Notes: a model not told the origin generated them from the sequence alone. Positions 50,016 to 60,326 are shown, numbered from the stretch's first letter. The stretch: 64,000 nt of DNA from Deltaproteobacteria bacterium (GCA_947486185.1 CANKTH010000014.1:1-64000); one strand, 5' to 3'. Numbers and translations: made by a program.

Positions 50016-50885
50016 ATGTTCATCTGCCCGCGGACCCGCGGCCCACTGTCTGGTTTGTACTCGGAGCGTGCCCATTTCACCTATCCGACGGTGGATGGCG
50101 TTCCGATCCTCCTCCCTGATCCTCGCTCGCTGGTCGATCGGCTCCAGGACCCCGGGCAGACCTTCCCCGACCTCACGCGATTGTCGGTCCCCGATGCGGT
50201 CACCCCGCATCTGCCGCCATCGATGCTGGGGGCGCCCTCGGGCCTCGGCCAGTGGTTCACGCAGCTCGGCGAGGAGACCCCGGAGGCGGTGGTCGTGTCG
50301 TTCGGTAGTCGTCACGCGCCGCCAGGGCCGGCGTTAGACCTTGGTTGTGGGGTTGGCGTGCTGGCGCGGCGGATGGTCGCCTCCGGGCGCATGACCTGGG
50401 CGATGGACATCCGGGCGGATGCAGTGGTCACGGCCAAGCGCCTCCTCACGGGCCAGATGAACGTAGCTTTGATCCCGACCCACCGGCAAGGCACCCGTCG
50501 TGTAAAGGTGCCGTTCAAGCCTATCCTCACGGATCTCGCCTTTTGCGTGGGCGATGCGACGTTGCCGCCCTTCGCGCCTGAGAGCTTCAGCTGGGTAGAC
50601 ATGGGTGATGTATTGGACACGTACGGGGAATCGGCCCCGGAGGCGATGGTCGAGGCGACCGCCCTCGTGCAACATGGCGGCGTGCTGACGGTGGCGACGG
50701 GCTACGGCTCCTTGGGGGCTGCGGGAGAGGGCTCGCCGGGGCCGGACGAAGAGCTCCTGGAGGCGATGACCGCCCTTGGGCTCGTGCTGGTCGATCAACG
50801 GGATCGTGTCCCCTGGGTGAGCCGCGATTACGACCGTTCTTGGCGAATCCGCTTCTCGCACTGTATGGCGTTCCGGAAGAACTGA
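50016..50885 (+). CDS. Class I SAM-dependent methyltransferase with N-terminal Trm112-like region
   Basis: FICPRTRGPLSGLYSERAHFTYPTVDGVPILLPD; ALDLGCGVGVLARRMVASGRMTWAMDI. Confidence 0.75.
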   Translation: MFICPRTRGPLSGLYSERAHFTYPTVDGVPILLPDPRSLVDRLQDPGQTFPDLTRLSVPDAVTPHLPPSMLGAPSGLGQWFTQLGEETPEAVVVSFGSRHAPPGPALDLGCGVGVLARRMVASGRMTWAMDIRADAVVTAKRLLTGQMNVALIPTHRQGTRRVKVPFKPILTDLAFCVGDATLPPFAPESFSWVDMGDVLDTYGESAPEAMVEATALVQHGGVLTVATGYGSLGAAGEGSPGPDEELLEAMTALGLVLVDQRDRVPWVSRDYDRSWRIRFSHCMAFRKN

Positions 50886-50971
50886 GCCCGGCTGCCGTAG
50901 GCGAGCCGGGAGCGCCGGAAGGTGAGGCCGGCCGCGCTGGCCGACCTCGTGATAACGGGCCGCGCGTCGGC

Positions 50972-51835
50972 TCAGTTACAGGAGCTACACTCACCGACCC
51001 ACTCCCAGTCGGTGTGGGAGAGCTCCCAGACGTCGATACCGGTCAGGTAGACCACCAGGGCCTCCACGTTCTTGGGGTTACCGTCGGCGCCGACAGTGCC
51101 CGAGAAGAGGATGGTGACCGAGTCGGTGTACTCCAGGTACATCGTAAACGCGTCGCCCGAGCCGGTGATCGGTGCAGTGGCGGAGCCCGGCACGCCGTCT
51201 TCGCAGTAGTCCGTGATCGTGCCTTCGGGGCTCTCCACCGGGTTGGAGAAGCACAAGGTGGTGTTGATCGGTGAACCTATCGGCCGCGCGTTGGACGCGG
51301 CGTCGATGGTGCCGACGGCGCTGAAGTGGCCGAGGATCGCCGGCGGGGTGTCGCCGTAGTTCACCGTGAAGTCATCATCCGCAGCGCCTTCGACCGCAGC
51401 CTCCACCGCGGGGTTGTCGACCACCTCGTCTGCGGCGGCCGAGCCCGTGGTGGTGCCGTTGCTGGGCTGCGGATCGGTCGCCTCCGGGGCGACCGGCGTC
51501 GTGGTCCGACCACCGAGGCAGTAGCTCGCGTACCGCTCACTCGACACGTCCCAGCAGCTGTCCATCTCTTCACAGGCGGCCTCGACGAGGCAGGTGATCT
51601 GGCAGTCAGAGTACCCGTAGAACGCCCGCATATCTTCCTGGACACAGTTCGCGGCGCAGTCTACGCCCGCGCTCCCGGAGGTGCCGGCGAGGCCCTCCAA
51701 CTGCACTTCCGGCGGATTGGCCTGACAGGAATCCACGGCGACACAGATGGTGCCGCACTGCTCGATTGTGCTCTTCGAGCCGGAATAGGTGCAGGAGAGA
51801 AGGAGCAAGCTGAACAGGGTGGCAGATCGGAACAT
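50972..51835 (-). CDS. Cysteine-rich lipoprotein
   Basis: MFRSATLFSLLLLSC lipobox; 15 Cys in 287 aa. Confidence 0.65.
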   Translation of the reverse strand: MFRSATLFSLLLLSCTYSGSKSTIEQCGTICVAVDSCQANPPEVQLEGLAGTSGSAGVDCAANCVQEDMRAFYGYSDCQITCLVEAACEEMDSCWDVSSERYASYCLGGRTTTPVAPEATDPQPSNGTTTGSAAADEVVDNPAVEAAVEGAADDDFTVNYGDTPPAILGHFSAVGTIDAASNARPIGSPINTTLCFSNPVESPEGTITDYCEDGVPGSATAPITGSGDAFTMYLEYTDSVTILFSGTVGADGNPKNVEALVVYLTGIDVWELSHTDWEWVGECSSCN

Positions 51836-51906
51836 GGGCGGTCCTCCATAGCCCCGCTAACCCGGCGTCAATCCGCGTCATCGGCGCGACCGAAAAAACG
51901 GGCCGC

Positions 51907-54225
51907 TCAATTTTTCGGTGCCACCTCACCGCCGACCAGCTCAACAACAAGCTCTTCGAGTCGCTTGTCGCCACCCGGCGGCAGCCCGGTCGTCCGGAGC
52001 CGGATGACGCCGTCTCGCCGGATCCAGAAGGTCGTCGGGAGCGCGCGGTTGGGGAAGCCGTTCATCAAGGTGCTTTGAGGGTCCTTCCCAATCAAGAAGG
52101 GCATGGGGTGCGCGCCCAACCAGGTCGTTCGTTTCGCCTCGTCCGAATCGACGCTGACGCCGAGCACCATCAGGCCACGACTCTTGTAACGGCTGTACAG
52201 ATCGGCGAGCGCGGGCATCTCCTTCTGGCACGGACCGCACCAGCTGGCCCAGAAGGTCAGGATCGTTGGCTTTCCTGCGAGCTTTCGGCTGTCCAACTCC
52301 TCGCCGTCCACCAGCGGGACCTTGAAGCTGCTGAGCTTCTCCCCAACGTCCCGACCCGCCACCAGCGGCGGGGGCGGCGGCTCGGGCTCCCCGGTGCAGC
52401 AGCGAAATCCATTCGAGGCGTCGCCGACGTCGGCCGCGATGTCGTCGCGGAAGTAACCACATCGAGCTGACTCTCCAGAGGAGTAGGAGCCGCCCTTCAA
52501 CGCCGCGTTTGCCGGGGTGAGCCCAACCCACTCCTTCACCCCTCCGAGCATGTCGAAGGCGCCATCCGCAGTATTACACTTGGGATGGATTCCGGTCCGA
52601 AGATCTCCGGGCGAGGCAGGGTTTCGCGTATCGGCGCACGCGCCTGAGCGGCGGTGTTCCCCGTATCCATACTTGGGGCCGGGGAAGCTGTCGTCGGAAT
52701 AAACCCCGTTCCCATCCGCATCTTCGGGGAGCGCGCCCGTGCAGGCCGCGAGCCACTCTTTCTCGGTGCAGAGTCGTTTGTCAGCGGCATTGCATGCGGC
52801 ATCCGCTTCAAACCATGAGACGCCGCGCGCCGGATCAGCCCCCGCTACGCTGCGGGCGACCTTGCCGTCGAGTGAAGCCTCGAAGCTGTCGATCTGCCGC
52901 CCCGGCAGCGCCGAGATCGCCACCGACGCGGGGGCGGAGACGTCTCCGAGGGTCTCGGTGCCGATCGCGACCTCGAGGTCAAGGGCCGCCTTGTTTCCGG
53001 CCAGCTCCGCGTCCACCACGGCGCGCAGCACCTCGATAGGCTGGGCTCCGCTCATCACACGACCGTTCACAAAAAAGCTTGGCGTGCCCGACACGCCGAG
53101 CGGGACGCCCGCGGCGGTGGCCGCCTTGACCGCGGCGTTCGCGGCCGGATCTGCCAGGCAGGCTTCGAAGGTGCCGAGATCCAGGGCCAGGTCCTTCGCG
53201 GCTTTCAGGTACGTCTTACGGGCGAGGCTCCCCTGATTCGCGAAGAGCGCGTCGTGCATCTCCCAGAAACGGCCCTGTTTGTCCGCACAATCCGCGGCTA
53301 CCGCCGCCGCGCACGCCTCCGGGTGCATGGTCCGCTGGAGCTCGCGGGCGTTGCAGTCGAGATTGAGGGGGAAATGCACAAAAACCAGGCGGACATCGTT
53401 GGGATACTCGGAGACCAGCTGCTCCAGGCTGCTGGACAGGCGTTTGCAGAAGGGACATTGGAAGTCGGAGAACTCGACGATTGTGACCCTGGCGTTGGCG
53501 GGGCCTCGGGAGGGGGCGCCAACGGGAGGCTTCACCTCCTTTCCTACCCCCAACTTGACTTTCTTGTTCGTCGTTGCTGAATCGGTGTTCGCAGCGGCGG
53601 AGCCCCCGGAGGTAGCTGCCGTCGTCTGGGCGGCGGCGGCCGAGACCGCCGAGACCGCCTGGGCAGCTGCCTTCCGTTTCGCCAGGTCATAGAGGGTCAG
53701 CGACGCGCCGAGCAGCACCCCGCCGGCCACAACGCTGGTGAGCGCGGGGCGCACGAGCGTCGCCGCCTTCACCTCTGAGAGCCTTCCCGCCCACACGCCC
53801 AGCACGAGCAGGCTCAGGTTGACCCCATAGAGCACGACACAAAATGCGCACCATGCACCGATCACGGTGGCGCTCACCCAAGCGAGCCAGGCTGAATACA
53901 CGACGGACAGCGCGCTGAGCGCCGCCAGCACTGCCGCTCCGCGTCGGCGCCGGGTGGACCACCATCCGAGCGCGGCGCTCAAGCCGTAGACCGGGATCGC
54001 GAGCACACTCTGCGGGATGCCGAAGATCTCGGACTCAGGTGATGCGTTGACCGCGGAACAGTTGAAGTCCCCGCCAAGGTCGCAGAGCGATGAGGTGACG
54101 CCCTCACCGTAAAAGAGGTCCAGGTGGAGGTCGGTCAGGTAGAGGCTCACCCCGATCCCGATCGTGCTCAACACCGTTACGGCCAGTGCCCAGGCTATGG
54201 GTGGCCCGGTTTTGATACTCGCCAC
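51907..54225 (-). CDS. Four-module fusion: VKOR domain - DsbA-like thioredoxin - FGE/SUMF-like domain - TlpA-like thioredoxin
   Basis: VKOR CDLGGDFNCSAV plus WCAFC; DsbA FSDFQCPFCKRL; FGE-like VSWFEADAACNAADKRLCTEKEWLAAC..NGFRCC; TlpA FWASWCGPCQKEMPAL. Confidence 0.88.
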   Translation of the reverse strand: MASIKTGPPIAWALAVTVLSTIGIGVSLYLTDLHLDLFYGEGVTSSLCDLGGDFNCSAVNASPESEIFGIPQSVLAIPVYGLSAALGWWSTRRRRGAAVLAALSALSVVYSAWLAWVSATVIGAWCAFCVVLYGVNLSLLVLGVWAGRLSEVKAATLVRPALTSVVAGGVLLGASLTLYDLAKRKAAAQAVSAVSAAAAQTTAATSGGSAAANTDSATTNKKVKLGVGKEVKPPVGAPSRGPANARVTIVEFSDFQCPFCKRLSSSLEQLVSEYPNDVRLVFVHFPLNLDCNARELQRTMHPEACAAAVAADCADKQGRFWEMHDALFANQGSLARKTYLKAAKDLALDLGTFEACLADPAANAAVKAATAAGVPLGVSGTPSFFVNGRVMSGAQPIEVLRAVVDAELAGNKAALDLEVAIGTETLGDVSAPASVAISALPGRQIDSFEASLDGKVARSVAGADPARGVSWFEADAACNAADKRLCTEKEWLAACTGALPEDADGNGVYSDDSFPGPKYGYGEHRRSGACADTRNPASPGDLRTGIHPKCNTADGAFDMLGGVKEWVGLTPANAALKGGSYSSGESARCGYFRDDIAADVGDASNGFRCCTGEPEPPPPPLVAGRDVGEKLSSFKVPLVDGEELDSRKLAGKPTILTFWASWCGPCQKEMPALADLYSRYKSRGLMVLGVSVDSDEAKRTTWLGAHPMPFLIGKDPQSTLMNGFPNRALPTTFWIRRDGVIRLRTTGLPPGGDKRLEELVVELVGGEVAPKN

Positions 54226-54337
54226 TGGTCTACTCCTGGTGTCGGACGCCAGCTTATAACGCCGAGGGGTGAATTGGCAGCCCAGCGAGGTCGCATGTGG
54301 TGCCGGACCGGATAGCCTCCCGGGACGAGGAGGCGTG

Positions 54338-55603
54338 ATGTGGTTCTGCCTGTTTCCGTTGGTGCTGGCAGTGCCGAGCGTCCCCGCGAGCGCCGAGGCT
54401 CCGCTCCGGCTTTTCGCCGAGCTGCCGATGGTGCATCCGCGCGGCCTGTTTCTTCAGACCGAGTCCGAGGCGGTGGAGCTGGTCGGGTCCCTCCTCGCCG
54501 GGTGGGTTCGTGACGACAAGCCGGTGAGCGTTCGATTTGACAGTGGCTCGCCCAACCCAAGCTACGCGGGCGGCACGATCCACGCCACCCGTTTCCTCAC
54601 CAGCGATCCGGGGCACGTGAGGGCCGAGTTCGAGCGGTTCAACCGTAACACCTGGGGGATGACGCTCTCGGGGTGGTCCGACGCCGACCTCCTCGAACTC
54701 TGGCAAGCGTGGTGGATCGCCGCGTTTGCCCGCGAGTATGCGCACGCCATCCGAGCGAGCTGGGGGCGGTTTGACGAGCATCACCTCGCGGAGGAGGAGC
54801 GCCTTGCGCGCGCGGTCGAGGCGCCCGTGCTGGACGCCCTCGCTGCCACCGGCCGCATTCCCGCCCATTGGCCGGCCCTTTATCGCCGATTCTTAGACAC
54901 GCTCGTCACGACCACTCCGGCCGCGAAGGTGTCGGGTTTGCCGCCGCCAGGCGTGGACCGCGAGCGCGTGTTCGACGAGGGGTGCCAGAAGATGTCCACC
55001 GGAGAGATGGACCATGAATCGGTTCGTGCCGCCAACTATCTGGCGCTTCTGAGCTCACAAGAGTGGGCGAAGACTCCGCGTGAGCTTGACGGAACGCTGC
55101 GTGAACGCCTGGCGTACTACCCGAGCTACGTCGTCGACCGGAGCGCGCGTGCGGTGGGCGATGCCCTGGCCGCGTGGGGGTTTGTGCCGACCTCTGGGTC
55201 CATGGGCGCCGAAGAGCAGTCGGGCACCGTCTGGCTTTACGAACATGCCGACGGTCGTCAGGTCGCGGTGTGGGTGAAGGGTCACACCGGGGTGCTGCGC
55301 GCTGCCGCGCCGCTCTCGGGCTCGCGACGTCGGGTCGGCCGGCTCGCTTTGGGGGCGAGCGGCTGGAACCAGGATCTTCGTAGCTTCAGCGTGAGCGTTC
55401 GGCGGGACCGGCTCGTGGTGGGCAGCGGCGAGCGAGCCCTGATGGACGCCACGGAGCTCGCTGGCGTCGCGAGCAGTGCAGTGGCCTTGCTCGGTCTGCT
55501 CGCGCCGTCTGCCCAGAGCTACCTGGGCGGCGAGCTCAAGCTCGACGACGCGGTTGCGGCGCCCTATGCTACCCTCCGGGAAAAGGGATATATCGAATGG
55601 TAA
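54338..55603 (+). CDS. Secreted hypothetical protein
   Basis: Signal peptide MWFCLFPLVLAVPSVPASAEA; preceded by GAGGAGG-like RBS. Confidence 0.6.
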   Translation: MWFCLFPLVLAVPSVPASAEAPLRLFAELPMVHPRGLFLQTESEAVELVGSLLAGWVRDDKPVSVRFDSGSPNPSYAGGTIHATRFLTSDPGHVRAEFERFNRNTWGMTLSGWSDADLLELWQAWWIAAFAREYAHAIRASWGRFDEHHLAEEERLARAVEAPVLDALAATGRIPAHWPALYRRFLDTLVTTTPAAKVSGLPPPGVDRERVFDEGCQKMSTGEMDHESVRAANYLALLSSQEWAKTPRELDGTLRERLAYYPSYVVDRSARAVGDALAAWGFVPTSGSMGAEEQSGTVWLYEHADGRQVAVWVKGHTGVLRAAAPLSGSRRRVGRLALGASGWNQDLRSFSVSVRRDRLVVGSGERALMDATELAGVASSAVALLGLLAPSAQSYLGGELKLDDAVAAPYATLREKGYIEW

Positions 55604-56187
55604 GCCGATTTATTTCGTTGAGCGCCGCGCTGGTGTGGTTGGGTGGGTGCCTTGAGATCGGCGGCACTGAGTGGCGCATCGATCTGGCGAACCACAGCGC
55701 GAGCCTACGCCTCACGGACCTTCGCAGCACGGAGGAGTCGGGCGCGGGCACCGACCTGAAACAGTTGATCGAGAAGTACGTCGAAGGGGACGCGATTACG
55801 TCGAGGTTTCCCGCCGCAAACTTTGGGAAGGCGTCCGTCCGGGTCGAGGGGGCCTCCCTGGTCCTGGACGTCCCGGTCACGTGGCGAACACCGCGTGACG
55901 TGGGCCTGTCGGACTGGGACCTTGCGGGGCCCTACCGGTTCTGCCCTGACCATGGCTACATGATCACCAAGAGTAACGCTGATTTTCGTGATGGTGACGG
56001 CTGTGTGGTCTGGGCGGCGGGCCGCACCGTGCTTGTGGTCCACACCGACGACGGCCTCAGTGGGGGCCCCAGTCTCGCCACGGTTTTTTCCGCGTGGGAG
56101 GCCCAAGGCCGTCCGGAGCTCGAGGCCTTTGCCGAGAGCTGGGCCCGGCAACATGAGGCCACGCTCATCAGCCCCCCGGCGCCGTGA
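55597..56187 (+). CDS. Putative lipoprotein
   Basis: MVSRFISLSAALVWLGGC lipobox; overlaps the upstream stop. Confidence 0.6.
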   Translation: MVSRFISLSAALVWLGGCLEIGGTEWRIDLANHSASLRLTDLRSTEESGAGTDLKQLIEKYVEGDAITSRFPAANFGKASVRVEGASLVLDVPVTWRTPRDVGLSDWDLAGPYRFCPDHGYMITKSNADFRDGDGCVVWAAGRTVLVVHTDDGLSGGPSLATVFSAWEAQGRPELEAFAESWARQHEATLISPPAP

Positions 56188-56226
56188 CATAGGGACGTGG
56201 CCAGCTCTCCAACTGATCCGGAGCAG

Positions 56227-57006
56227 ATGATGTCTGACGCCTTGCTGATTATTGACCCCCAGAACGACTTCTGCCGGCCCGACGGTGCGCTCTCGGTGCC
56301 CGGCGCGGACGCGGACATGGAGCGTCTGGCCGCCTTCGTGGACCGAAAGTCAGCCTGCCTCGCGGCGATCCACGTGTCGCTGGACAGTCATCAGCGCCTC
56401 GACGTCTCCCACCCGATCTGGTTTGTCGACTCGGCGGGCGCCCATCCGGCGCCCTTCACGGTCGTGACCGCGGCCGATATCCAGACCGGGCGATGGCGTT
56501 GCGCGGTCCCAGGGGCCCAGGCGCGCACGCAGCGCTACCTCGAGGAGCTGGAGGCAAACGGCCGGTACCCACACGTGATCTGGCCGGAGCACTGCCTCGT
56601 GGGGTCGCCGGGACACAACGTCTACGGCAGCCTCGCCGCCGCGCTGGCCAGGTATGAGGCCCGCCCTACGCGGGTGCACTTCCACCTGAAGGGCCAGAAT
56701 CCCTGGACTGAGCACTTTTCCGCGGTTCAGGCGGAGGTTCCTGATCCGGCAGACGTGGCTACGCTCGGCAATCCGGCACTCGTGGCGGCGCTGATGAGCG
56801 TCGATCGGGTCTATGTCGCTGGAGAGGCGAGCTCACACTGTGTCGCCAACACAGTACGCGATCTTGTCGCGGCGGGTGTACCGGCGGGACGTCTCTGCCT
56901 GCTCACCGACGCCTGTTCGCCTGTTCCTGGATTTTCTGCCTACGCAGAGACCTTTGTGCGAGAGCTCCTGGAGAGGGGTATGACTCTGGCCACCACTGAA
57001 CAGTGA
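56227..57006 (+). CDS. Isochorismatase/nicotinamidase family hydrolase
   Basis: ALLIIDPQNDFCRPDGALSVPGAD, VIWPEHCLVGSPGHN, VYVAGEASSHCVANTVRDL. Confidence 0.85.
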   Translation: MMSDALLIIDPQNDFCRPDGALSVPGADADMERLAAFVDRKSACLAAIHVSLDSHQRLDVSHPIWFVDSAGAHPAPFTVVTAADIQTGRWRCAVPGAQARTQRYLEELEANGRYPHVIWPEHCLVGSPGHNVYGSLAAALARYEARPTRVHFHLKGQNPWTEHFSAVQAEVPDPADVATLGNPALVAALMSVDRVYVAGEASSHCVANTVRDLVAAGVPAGRLCLLTDACSPVPGFSAYAETFVRELLERGMTLATTEQ

Positions 57007-57037
57007 CGGCTCCAAACGCCCCGGGGGATGACGCCCG

Positions 57038-57054
57038 GCTCTCCAACGGGGAGC
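57038..57054. terminator. Possible bidirectional hairpin terminator between convergent genes
   Basis: GCTCTCC-AAC-GGGGAGC (7 bp incl. one G-U) in the gap 57007-57076; no U tract. Confidence 0.35.
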
Positions 57055-57076
57055 GTTCGTCCGTCGCAGAAAGCTC

Positions 57077-58438
57077 TTAGGGCACCGGCCCGCCCATGTC
57101 GGGCGCATAGTGGGCGTTCCCAACGGGGAAACCGATGGAGGTGGTGAAGCGCGTGGCGACCGTGCCGTCGGGGGCGACATCTTCGATCATGCCAACGGTT
57201 CCCCAGTTCACGAGCCAGTCGCCCGCTGGACCGACGTCCAGGTTTCCCAAGACATAAGAGTAGGACTCGCCATCCCCAGCGTAGCGGCGCACCTCGTCTA
57301 CCGTCATCGCGCTCATGTCAGGCCGCAGCTGCACGGCGTACGAAGACGGAGGAACGCCGGTACCATCTGTGTTGTTGAACAGGTACACGTCGCCGTCGCT
57401 GACGCGTGGCGAGTGTTGGTGTACGAACTGCTCCGCTTCGCCAACGAACTCAAAGTCGCTGTCGTCACCGCCGAGCTGCCAAGCCGTCTCACCCGTGTCG
57501 CGCCGGACTGCGATGATCGCGTTGAGGTTGTGCGACGACACGTAATAGTGCTCGTCATCGGCGTAGATCCCGTTGACGTGTGTCCAGTCCAGGGCGCCCG
57601 GGTAGAAGGGGGACGACTCGGCTTCGCGCAGCGGGATCCAGTCCCAGGTGCTCCACACGTTGCGTAGGAGAGTTCCGGCGAGATCGACCTCCACGATCGC
57701 GTCTCCGACGACACGATCCAGCGTCCCGTCGCTGCCGTAGTCGGTCTCGCGAATATCGGCCATCACGTAAGCATATCCGCCGGTAGGCAGCTCCCAGAAG
57801 TCGTGGTGCCCCCCGGGCACGTAGGTCACGATGGTGTCCCCGCCATCGAGCCGCACGCGGGTGATCGCCGATTTCTCGGCGTCGATATGCTCGGAGTCGG
57901 CGCTGTCAAACACCACGTAGAGCCCGTCGGGGGAGAGGTAAGCCTGAGTCCCGGTGGCGGTGGAAGGTTGGGCGTACCACCACAACAACTGTCCCTGGTT
58001 GTTCACGATGACCACGCCCGACGAGGTGGACACGGTGGTGAACAGGATAGGCGGCGCGGTCGAGTCCGCTTGGACCAGATCAGGATAAACCAGCGCGATC
58101 GCCGGTGGCGGGCTGCCGGTCTCGTAGGTGAGCGCCGGTCCGATGAGGCGCTCGCCGTCCGCCGTCTCTGAATAGGGGCGAAGAAAACAGCTCGTGGATG
58201 CTGGCATACCCACGACCATCACCTTGTGCTCGGTCGTGAGTTCGTCTCCCCGCGGGGTGACCTGACCGTAGGCGCCGCTGGTGCCGAACTCGACCTTGGA
58301 GGTTCCGGGCTCTTCGGTGGTCCACGACACGACCACGATCGTTGACGGCTCGCCAGCCGTGATGGTCGCTTCGAACGCGCCTTCAGGGGGCTTTCCGGGG
58401 CCATCGCCGTCACAGGCGACCAACAACATCCAGATCAA
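57077..58438 (-). CDS. Arylsulfotransferase (ASST)-family lipoprotein
   Basis: MIWMLLVAC (TTG start); WYAQPSTATGTQAYLSPDGLYVVFDSADS, GGHHDFWELPTGGYAYVMADIRET, DWTHVNGIYADDEHYYVSSHNLNAIIAVRRDTGETAWQLGG. Confidence 0.8.
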   Translation of the reverse strand: MIWMLLVACDGDGPGKPPEGAFEATITAGEPSTIVVVSWTTEEPGTSKVEFGTSGAYGQVTPRGDELTTEHKVMVVGMPASTSCFLRPYSETADGERLIGPALTYETGSPPPAIALVYPDLVQADSTAPPILFTTVSTSSGVVIVNNQGQLLWWYAQPSTATGTQAYLSPDGLYVVFDSADSEHIDAEKSAITRVRLDGGDTIVTYVPGGHHDFWELPTGGYAYVMADIRETDYGSDGTLDRVVGDAIVEVDLAGTLLRNVWSTWDWIPLREAESSPFYPGALDWTHVNGIYADDEHYYVSSHNLNAIIAVRRDTGETAWQLGGDDSDFEFVGEAEQFVHQHSPRVSDGDVYLFNNTDGTGVPPSSYAVQLRPDMSAMTVDEVRRYAGDGESYSYVLGNLDVGPAGDWLVNWGTVGMIEDVAPDGTVATRFTTSIGFPVGNAHYAPDMGGPVP

Positions 58439-58497
58439 GACGCTCCTCGGGTTCGGGGCGAGGATACGCGGTGGGGCGTCGAACCGCCAGCGTCATG

Positions 58498-59337
58498 TCA
58501 GGGCGACGGACCTTGCTGAAGAAAGTTGACATTGGCCACGCCGGGAGCGATGTCGACCGGTATCAGCTGAAGACCGTCCCGTAGTATCTCTCGTTCAAAC
58601 ATGGTCTTCCGGTCGTGGTCGGCGAAGATCGCGACCGCAATGTCCCCGCCGCCAGCCCCGCTCGCTTTCGCGGCGCCTCCCGCCGCCGCCGCGTGCTGAC
58701 GAATCCGCGCCAGGGCGGCGCGGTCGTAGTCCACGCCGGCCGCGACCGCCATGTCGAGGAGCATCCGGGCGTTCTCCCGCATCACGCCGACGGGATCCTG
58801 GTCAAAGCTGCTGACCAGCTCCGCGGTACGGGCAGCGAAGGCGTCACGGCCGCGCCACGAGAGATAACGTTGTACGCGCGGACCCGTGAGCGCGCTCTCA
58901 CCCGACCAGACTACGCTCATCGGCGGGGGGCGACAGGAGGCGCCGTCGGGAAAACGTCGGACGTCCCCGTGGATGGACGCGAACACATCGACCCCGGAGC
59001 CGCTGCCTTGCACACGATGGTGCAGCGTGTAGGCCAGGGAGAGCGGCCTGCCTGAGGCCGCCAACGCGGCTACCGTAGCCGCCGCCGAACCGCCGAAGCC
59101 TGCCTTCCCCGACGTTGCAGGCGGATTCCAGTCGAAGAACCTGTACGCTCCCGTAGCTCCCTCCAAGGCTGCCGCGACGAACCGGCTGTCCCCGGGCGTC
59201 GAGATCTGAAGCGGGCCGTCGATGCGGACGCGCTCGACACCTACGCCACGGTCGACCGCCGCGACTACGGCGCCCGCGCCGTCGAGCACAGCATACTCTC
59301 CGATCAACACCAGCTTTCCCGGCGCGTGAACGATCAC
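58498..59337 (-). CDS. GHMP kinase, probable phosphomevalonate kinase
   Basis: APGKLVLIGEYAVLDGAGAVVAAVDRGV, GKAGFGGSAAATVAALAA, KASGAGGGDIAVAI; GTG start at 59337 overlaps the mvaD end. Confidence 0.8.
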   Translation of the reverse strand: MIVHAPGKLVLIGEYAVLDGAGAVVAAVDRGVGVERVRIDGPLQISTPGDSRFVAAALEGATGAYRFFDWNPPATSGKAGFGGSAAATVAALAASGRPLSLAYTLHHRVQGSGSGVDVFASIHGDVRRFPDGASCRPPPMSVVWSGESALTGPRVQRYLSWRGRDAFAARTAELVSSFDQDPVGVMRENARMLLDMAVAAGVDYDRAALARIRQHAAAAGGAAKASGAGGGDIAVAIFADHDRKTMFEREILRDGLQLIPVDIAPGVANVNFLQQGPSP

Positions 59338-60323
59338 GACACGACCCGTGCTCCGGGTCCCGGACTCAGGGTCACGCTGGGCATGAGGGTCTCCACCGCG
59401 GCAGCGACACCAGGGGCGTCCTCGCCTGCGCAGAGGATCTTGACATTGGGTCCGGCGTCCATGGTGTACCAGGCGCCGACACCACGCCTGCGGAGCTCGT
59501 GCACCAGCTCCATCGCCGCCAATGTACCGGGTGCCCAGTACAAAAGCGGGGGATCTGAAGCCATCATCGCCGCGTGCATCCGGAGGGTCGAGCGCTCCAT
59601 CAGCTGCCCCACCGCCTCGAGGTCCCGCGCCCGGATGGCCTCGCACATCGGCTCGATCTCCGCCGGGCTTTGTGCGACCCACGCCGGATGGTAAGGTGAG
59701 GTCGCAGCCGAGTGGAGCATCGCGTCCGTCGATAGGTGGGCTTTACGTCCGCGAGCGACCAGGGCCACCACCATCCGGACCTCCCAATGTTCCGGTGGCG
59801 CGATCGCCTCCGCGTGACAGTCGGTTCCGTCTTCGCGCTCGCCGAGCCGCCACAGGGCCCAGCCGCCGAAAATGGAGCGACAAGCGCTCCCGGAGCCCTG
59901 CCGCGCCAGCACCGACGCCTGTGCGGGGCTGAGTTCACGGCGCGCGGCGGCCGCCCCCGCCAACACCAGAGCCGCGAGCCCGGAGGACGAAGAGGCGAGA
60001 CCGGCGGCGGTCGGGAAGTTGTTGTTGGAGATGACACGGCAGGGCGGACGGCCCGGGTCGATGCGGCTCAGGGTCTGGAGGACCTTTCGCCGCGTGCCCT
60101 TGTCCGCCTCGACGCCGTTGAGCTGGACCTCGTCGGCCTCCACCCCCCACACCACGGTCGTGGTGGTCTGGAATGGAGCGACCGTGAGGGACACGCTGGG
60201 TACCGCGGGCAGGTTGAGTGGGCTGTCGCGTTTGCCCCAGTACTTGCTCACCGCAATGTTGGGGTGGGCGGTGGCGGTGGCGGCGCGCTGGCCGGCGTCG
60301 CTGAATTCGAGGTTGTCGTTCAC
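59334..60323 (-). CDS. mvaD: Diphosphomevalonate decarboxylase
   Basis: AHPNIAVSKYWGKRDSPLNLPAVPSVSLTV, NNFPTAAGLASSSSGLAALVLA, GSGSACRSIFGGWALW. Confidence 0.93.
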   Translation of the reverse strand: MNDNLEFSDAGQRAATATAHPNIAVSKYWGKRDSPLNLPAVPSVSLTVAPFQTTTTVVWGVEADEVQLNGVEADKGTRRKVLQTLSRIDPGRPPCRVISNNNFPTAAGLASSSSGLAALVLAGAAAARRELSPAQASVLARQGSGSACRSIFGGWALWRLGEREDGTDCHAEAIAPPEHWEVRMVVALVARGRKAHLSTDAMLHSAATSPYHPAWVAQSPAEIEPMCEAIRARDLEAVGQLMERSTLRMHAAMMASDPPLLYWAPGTLAAMELVHELRRRGVGAWYTMDAGPNVKILCAGEDAPGVAAAVETLMPSVTLSPGPGARVVS

Positions 60324-60326
60324 CGA

